Assembly (NCBI GenBank): GCA_050084985.1
Contig: JBITNC010000001.1
Coordinates: 161,014,001 to 161,078,000 of the forward strand
From: Nageia nagi
Lineage: Eukaryota > Pinophyta
DNA: 64,000 nucleotides
Direction of reading: 5' to 3'
Numbering within the stretch: position 1 is the stretch's first letter; each line of letters opens with the position of its first letter. The translations under genes and the position numbers were made by a program. Below the pieces are notes generated by a model that had not been told where the DNA came from, did not search any database, and saw only the letters and a list, made by a program, of their open reading frames with translations. Below are positions 57,960 to 64,000 of the stretch, piece after piece.

Positions 57960-58990
57960 AAAATAGAAAAAGCAATGAAACAAGAATTAATCAAGCTACT
58001 TGATTTAAAAATTATTTATCCTATAAAGCATTCTTCTTGGGAAAATTAGACTCTATGTTGATTTTAGAAATTTGAATCAAGTATCTCTCAAAGATAATTA
58101 TCCTCTCCCACTTATGGAATAGATCTTGCATACAATAGCCAGAGCTTGCTATTTTTTAATGATTGATGGCTACTTAGGATTTAACCAAATTTGGGTCAAA
58201 GATGAAGATCAATACAAAATTGCATTTACATCTAAATGGGGAATATTTGCTTTTCAAAGAATGCCTTTTAGTCTTTCTAATGTGGGAACTAATTTTCAAA
58301 GAGCCATGGATCATGCATTCAATAACCTGATAAATAAGATTATCTTAGTCTATCTAGATGATATTACAATATTCTTTAAGAGTAGTAAGGATCATCTAGA
58401 ACATCTCAGATAATTTTTTTAAAAATGCATGGAATTTTGTATTTCAATTAATCCAAAAAAATCTATTTTTATAGTTAACCAAGGAAAATTACTTGGCCAT
58501 ATTATCTTAGAGGAGAGATTAGTGATTAATCTAGACAAAGTGAAAGTTATTGAAACATTACCACTCCCCTCCAACAAGAAAGCCTTACAATAATTCCTTA
58601 GATCAATTTTGTTAGAAAATTTATTAATGATTTTTCAAAGATTGTATCCCTAATCACTTCAATGCTAAAGAAAGATATTGTATTCTTTTAATCAGATGCA
58701 GTAAATTTAGCTTTTAAAAAAATTAAAAAGGCTATAATAGAAGCTTTAGTACTTAAAAATCTTGATATGTCAAAATATTTCATCATGTATACATATGGAT
58801 CAGAAAGAAGCATTATCGTAATTCTAGCATAGAAAGATGATAAGAAATAAGAACATCTGATTGCCTTTCATAGCTAAACCTACATCAACACCAAAAAAGG
58901 TACTCATTTATTTAAAAAAAAATGTTTTCCATAATGAAAGGACTTAAGAAATTTAAGCATTATATCTCCCATAATAGAATCATTGTATTT
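57960..58990 (+). pseudogene. Reverse transcriptase and RNase H of the Tat-like Ty3 element
   Basis: The best preserved block is 58126-58413: ARACYFLMIDGYLGFNQIW (motif A, with Asp), FAFQRMPFSLSNVGTNFQRA, and VYLDDITIFFKSSKDHLEHL with the intact YLDD active site near 58351. It is followed by ISINPKKSIF, GKLLGHII and LPLPSNKKALQ. A deletion near 58605 shifts frame before LKNLDMSKYFIMYTYGSE of RNase H. Confidence 0.85.
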
Positions 58991-59269
58991 ACTATGCATC
59001 CAGATGTAAGAATTTATGTTATATAAGGAGACTTAGGTGAAAGAAAGGCTGGTTGGATTACTAAAATAATAGAATATGATATAGAAATTAAACCAACCAA
59101 GCTTATCAAAGGCCAAATCTATGTAAAAATATAGCTAAAGCTTCACATATAATTGTTATCATAGAGGATGAGCAGCAACTTAATGAAGAAAGTTATTGGA
59201 TTAAGCAAGTTATTTTTTATTTTCAAATCGGTAAATATCTTGAATCTTTGAATAAATTTTAGAGAAGGA

Positions 59270-60320
59270 GATTCAAGTTGCATGCCCTAAAATTTATGAT
59301 GATATATGACCATCTATATAGAAAGAAGTTTGATTAAACCCTATTAAGATGTGTGACTCATGATGAATCCTAGAGGATATTGCATGAATTTCATTATGGA
59401 TTCTCTAGAGGGCATTATAGTGGACCAACTACAATAGCGAAAATATTATAAGTTGGGTATTATTAGCCCACCATATTTCAAGATTCATTTAATATTGCCT
59501 GATAATGTGACAAATATAATTGATTTATGGGAAAAAGAAGGCAAGTTGCTATGCCTCTTAAACCTGTGGTAGTTGAGGAACCCTTCTAACAATGGGGTAT
59601 GGACTTTATTAGTGTTATAAATCCAAATTCCTTAATAGGCCATAAATTCATCTTGATTGTAATAAATTACTTTACTATATGGTTAGAATCTATGCCATGT
59701 AAAAATATATATCAAGAAGCGATGATAGAAATGATTAAAAGAATAATCACTCGCTTTGAAATCACATAGACTATTGTCTCAGATAATGGCCTAGCATTTA
59801 TTGGAAGTAACTTGTCAAACTTTGTTGTTGAATATGGGATATAGTGGTTATTCTCTTCAAATTAGTACCTAAAAGGTAATGGGTTAGTTGAATCAACTAA
59901 TAAAAACCTAACCTAGATTATCAAAAGAATAATCAAAGGGAATCCTAGATAGTGGCATACATAATTAGACTTTGCATTATGGGAAAATAGGATCAGCATT
60001 AAATTAGCAATCAAAACATCCCCATATTCATTGGTATGTGGCAAAAGACTTATTTGTCAATACATATTGAGTTATCGATATTAAAAATCTTGTAAGAAAT
60101 GGAGGACCATGACTTCGAACCACTACAATCCATGTATAACCAGCTCCTAAAGTTGGAGGAAGATCAGAACAAAGTATATGATTCATTTTAGCATCGCTAA
60201 TATATTGTCAAGAAATGGTTTGATAAGAAAAAGTCTTCTTGGGTGAAATTTGAACTAGGTGACATTATTCTCAAATGGGATGAGGAAAGAGCAAAACTCG
60301 AAAGACACCAGAAATTCAAC
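59270..60320 (+). pseudogene. Integrase of the Tat-like Ty3 element
   Basis: HEFHYGFSRGHYSGPTTIAK is the zinc-binding H2C2 region. The catalytic core has QWGMDFISV (first Asp), IVSDNGLAFIGSNL (second Asp) and GNGLVESTNKNL (Glu). The C-terminal part is shifted after about 60060. Several TAA/TAG stops. Confidence 0.85.
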
Positions 60321-60464
60321 TCTCTCTAGAGTGGACTTATATCATCACTCAAGCCATGCAAAGAAAGTAATGTAATCAAATTAGAAGATATCATCAAGTC
60401 CTAAAAATTACCTATTCCTATTAATAAGATCTATTTAATGCATTAACAAGTGATAAGATGATCT

Positions 60465-60878
60465 TGTAACACCCGTTAGAAATTGTATAGTGTGTGTGTA
60501 TATATATATATATAGTAGACTTGTACATCTCCTAGACATAGCTTTCAAGAAAGTAGGTAGTCGTTAATGCTTAACATTAATTTAGCATGATGTAGGGTTG
60601 ATGTCAGTACACTGCTAAGCTGTCAACTAAAGAGAACAACATTTAAGGAAATATTTTCTTAGATTCTCAAACCATCATACTATTACCCTAATTTAAAAGT
60701 AGCATGCTCCAAGTTGACATATCCAACCTATTGCCACCCAATCTGTATGATGCATAGATCTTGACATCCTAAGCATTAATTACCATTAATATATGTCAAT
60801 CATAAACCTTGGTTGAATAAAACATCCTTCTTACTCTCCTACTCAACACTTAGCCATTTTTGAGCATACAAGTTTCCA
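60465..60878 (+). mobile_element. LTR followed by a primer-binding site
   Basis: 414 bp from TGTAACACCCG to AAGTTTCCA. TGGTATCTAGAGC (60879-60891), a Met-tRNA-type primer site with one base inserted, follows directly. That makes it the 5' LTR of the element running to the right. (GT)n(TA)n at about 60491-60515 lies inside it. Confidence 0.65.
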
Positions 60879-60959
60879 TGGTATCTAGAGCATAGTGTTT
60901 GTAAAGCTGAATTGAGCAAGGAAACATAGAGTTGAAGGACCTTACAGAGTGTGGATTTA

Positions 60960-63900
60960 AAGTCCCAAATGCAAACTAGATGCTCCAAAAAGAGTGCTTA
61001 CACCATGATGACTTCCAAACCATCAACTCTAGTTGAAGTAGAATAAGTGGATGCCAACCTAATTACCATTCAAGAAGAATACCTCAAGAATGCTTTGGGG
61101 GTGAACTAGACTAAGATGGGGTTGATGAACCATATTGATACATAGAGGGTTAATCCTAATTGCATCCTTTTGCAACATATGAGTCTTGAAGTCATTAAAA
61201 AATGGAAATCTTTAGCGCACTTAAAGAGAGATATCATGATTGACCAAGGCCTAGCTTATTATATGACTTATGAATCATTCACCTGTATCAAGCTATTGTA
61301 TTCAGTGGCACATAGGCATAACTAGCAAGGTTATGAAATAGGAATGTTCAAGGACCAAGAGCAGGGAGGAGAGTTAGAGCCAAAATTTGAAGTAATACTC
61401 GAATACTCCCCTAATTCTATTCTTCAAGCATTTTCTATCCCAACTGATTGGACTTTCCATGTGAAGAAATAAATAGATTTAAAAAGAGAGAAAGGTAATT
61501 TTTATAAAAATGAAGATGAAATGACTAGCTAGATTGGTGAAAGATATCAAGAAAGTAGAACCACACAACTCTGTTCAAGCTATGAGATAGCTCTATTTGA
61601 AAAGAAGGATACAAAGGTCTTACAGACACTAGTAGTAATTTTGGGGAAGAAAACCCAAATAGAAGTAGATGAAGCCATGGTGCATTTGGCTTACAATATC
61701 TCAGAAGCACACATTTGTTATGACTTCCTAGCCTTTATTTCTAATGAGATAAAAATATATCTTTTCAAAATTTAAAAATCAAACTTTAGACACTCTTCAT
61801 ATCTTTGGTGGCTTCTGGCATATCAAAACCTTGATAAACTTATGGAGGAAGGACTACCAATTCAATTGACAAACCCAAGTAATGGAATAGTACCAATTGA
61901 TTTAAGGGTTACAGTCTTGAGCAAGTTGCATGGATCATATTATGATTTCATGGATAAATTTTATATAATAATAGTATATATTTTAATAGGTAGGCTCCCT
62001 AGCAGACTACAGAAGAGCACTATCTGAGAGCTACAAGGAGGAAATAAGGTTGATGATTAGTATTTTCTCAAAGATCGTATCATGATTATGAGGTATGGAT
62101 ATTTTGAAAAACCCTTTTTCTTGCCAAAATATGTAACTTCTCAACTATATTCCATAGAGATGGGTAGAAAAATATGTGCCATAGAGACTAAGTATGGGTC
62201 TAGGGGTAGTTTCAAATCTATTGTAGATCTATCAACTTCTACTCAAAATTTGATTTTTTTAGAAGTAGGTTGTAAAGATAGTATAGCAGAATTTATTGTA
62301 CATAATTTTAAATTGGATAAGGAAAAATCCCCTTAGATGTATGACCCTTCAAGGAAGATGAAAAAAATAATAAGGTCAGGTAAGAAGCATCCAACCTTTG
62401 CCCATGAGTATAGACCTCATGTAGAATATTTTGTAAATAAAATTGAATAAGAAGCAGAAATGTACCTTGAATAGGAATTTATACCCCTAAAAAAGGCATG
62501 GATGACCCTTGAGGGGATAAAGAAATATAGGACCTAGGAAAATAAGGGATAAGATTTTGCTTTCAACCCATATGTCCTCTTCCAGTTAATAGATTTGGGT
62601 TGGGGCCTCAATAAAGTTCATTATTTCACAAGGTTTAGATTTGAACACATAATAAAGATCCATCATATTGAGAATGCATTATTTGAAAAATTCAAATATG
62701 ATAATTTTTGGGAGCTAGAGCACTCTAAAGACCCCTTACTAGAGTTGGACCAACCTCTTCCTCTTAATTTTTGAGGAAAAATAGTTACAAGAGTGAGACA
62801 AATAGAGGTTGGACAACCTTCTATCTTAGAAGAGCCTACAAATAAGGGAGAAAAAAACCCCTTAGATACTGCTACTACTTCCTGGGAGTCATATTCAAAA
62901 AAGAGAAGAAGAATTCAAATCCTTACTTAAAAATAACAAACCCTAAAAAAATTAGAAAAACCAGTAAAATAACCCCGCATAACACAACCCAGATCATAAA
63001 GGATTGTGCTTCCACCTTTGGAAATCATAGAAGAGACGTCAAAGGTTACAATAAAGGAGGTAGAGACCTTTGATATAGAGGAATTACAAGAGCCTTAGAA
63101 CATACAAAATGCTGCTCAAGAGGAAGCCTCACAAAAAGAGGAAGTCTCGTAAAAAGAAGTCCCAGAAAAAACACACTTGTAAATTCAACAAGGTGGGGGG
63201 AATATACTTGGAGTGAGAAGCTCTATAGTAGCTACACCCAAAGGCGTATTGGGTGATGATGATGATAATGAATTTGGGAATAAAGAGACTTTGTTCCAAT
63301 GGACAAGGTCAATGATGAAGATAAGATCATGGAGGACGTAGAAAAAGAAATAGAAATTCAAGATTCTATACCTCTAAAGCAATTAGAACCCATTCAATAG
63401 TTCACAGCATCCACCTCAGGTGTAAATACTCCTTGTTATTCTTTAATTCCTACAACCTCCTAGGAGGAGATTAAATTAATTTTTTCTATGTAAATTGTAG
63501 AACCCATTAATTGGGTAACTTTTGTTAATAAACCTCCTATGCTCCCTGAGCTACAATCGAGAATTTTGGGTAAGGTAGCAAAAATAGGAGATATTAAGAT
63601 AGCATATATGTCTTTTAAAGAAGAAAAACTAGATACTGCTCCCATAACTATCATTGATGTAAGTATATAGAGTGCTTCAATAATTGACCAATCCATATTT
63701 CTTATAAATACTTCAATGGTGATTGGTAAAAGTCTTCAAGCAATGGAGACTAAGATAGATAGATTAAATAATAAAATAGATCAATATAAAAAAGATTGAT
63801 CCCTTAAAGATAAAATAGTGATTGGGCTACAAAATAAAAATAAAGACCTACTCACAAAGCTTGATAAGCAAAAAATTAGAATTCGATAAGGGTTTGACAG

Positions 63901-64000
63901 AAATAAAGGCCGAGCTAAATAATGCAAATCATACCATACAAGATCTTAAAGCTCAAAATGCAATTATAGATGATGAAAAGATCAAGCAGATTGAGGTCAA
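60960..64000 (+). pseudogene. Long unrecognised ORF of the downstream LTR element, open at window edge
   Basis: From the ATG at 61005 one phase can be read to about 62940 (some 645 codons) with about 16 in-frame stops and no evident frameshift: 8 TAG, 6 TAA, 2 TGA by my count. Readable segments include ECYLL-free, protein-like stretches such as LEVIKKWKSLAHLKRDIMID, MYDPSRKMKKII and FNPYVLFQLIDLGWGLNKVH. No gag zinc knuckle, protease or pol motif is present. Beyond 62950 it becomes Glu/Lys-rich, and the last 200 bp read as heptad-like helix (LDKQKI, AELNNANHTIQDLKAQNAII) after a frameshift. Position after LTR and primer site recalls extra ORFs ahead of gag in some large plant Ty3 elements; that link is inference only. 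Confidence 0.5.

Larger units (their letters stand above)
54800..60440 (+). mobile_element. Decayed Ty3/gypsy element with archaeal-type RNase H ahead of RT
   Basis: Order on the plus strand: gag, protease, archaeal-type RNase H (aRNH), RT, RNase H, integrase. aRNH, the start of RT and integrase all read in the same phase, with stops but few frameshifts. Two RNase H domains place it among the Tat-like Ty3 lineages. The aRNH-before-RT order matches polyproteins I recall from other plants, so it is not an artefact of rearrangement. No LTR pair could be assigned: the LTR at 60465 is followed by a primer site and more likely belongs to the next element. Confidence 0.85.

Noticed and set aside
60465-60878. 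3' LTR of the Tat-like Ty3 element to its left
   Set aside because: A primer-binding site follows it directly and no matching copy was seen upstream of gag at 53-54.8 kb.
1-64000. tRNA, rRNA or other structural RNA genes
   Set aside because: No cloverleaf-type or rRNA-like stretch was recognised; only tRNA-complementary primer sites of LTR elements were found.

Overview
The window is plant nuclear DNA, most likely from a gymnosperm. It is AT-rich, gene-poor and packed with decayed transposons. A single recognisable host gene is stretched over most of it by introns far longer than is usual in flowering plants.

Host gene. On the minus strand, four exons of an RRP6-like (RNase D / exosome-type 3'-5' exoribonuclease) gene can be joined without breaking frame. 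Exon 1 is 45083-45275, exon 2 is 30212-30453, exon 3 is 30024-30122 and exon 4 is 4358-4441. Together they give 206 codons: an N-terminal membrane anchor, then the exonuclease domain with motif I (D128, E130) and the start of motif II (D186). Intron 1 is 14,629 bp, intron 2 is 89 bp, intron 3 is 25,582 bp, and intron 4 runs off the left edge. Nearly every other feature left of 45 kb lies inside an intron of this gene.

Layout. 1-4.4 kb (intron 4): a cut-off LTR, a retroelement ORF remnant, a second truncated LTR and microsatellites. 4.4-30 kb (intron 3): exon-like fragments near 4.7-5.1 kb; a module-rich repeat with hairpins and two TATA-type units (6.8-8.4 kb); two copies of a repeat of at least 1 kb; two hAT transposase remnants; a Ty3 RT scrap; an acidic/coiled-coil ORF split by a solo LTR; LINE RT and LINE ORF1 remnants; and four solo LTRs, each with a perfect 5-bp target-site duplication (TSD). 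30.5-45 kb (intron 1): an old minus-strand Ty3/gypsy element (31445-42374) whose reverse transcriptase is split by a younger plus-strand LTR element (34062-39758, TSD GATAC). The younger element has no pol genes but carries an unbroken 625-codon ORF of unknown function with internal repeats. 45.3-64 kb (upstream of the gene): AT-rich DNA, a copia LTR with primer-binding site and a distant copia gag, short tandem repeats, a decayed Ty3 element with an archaeal-type RNase H before RT, and another LTR with primer site followed by a long unrecognised reading frame that leaves the window.

The elements do not form a pathway. The biology is one housekeeping RNA-decay gene carrying nested transposon layers. 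The least explained items are the 625-codon ORF, the hairpin-module array at 7-8.3 kb, and the stop-riddled but unshifted reading frame at 61-63 kb. All calls are from reading the sequence; no database search was run.
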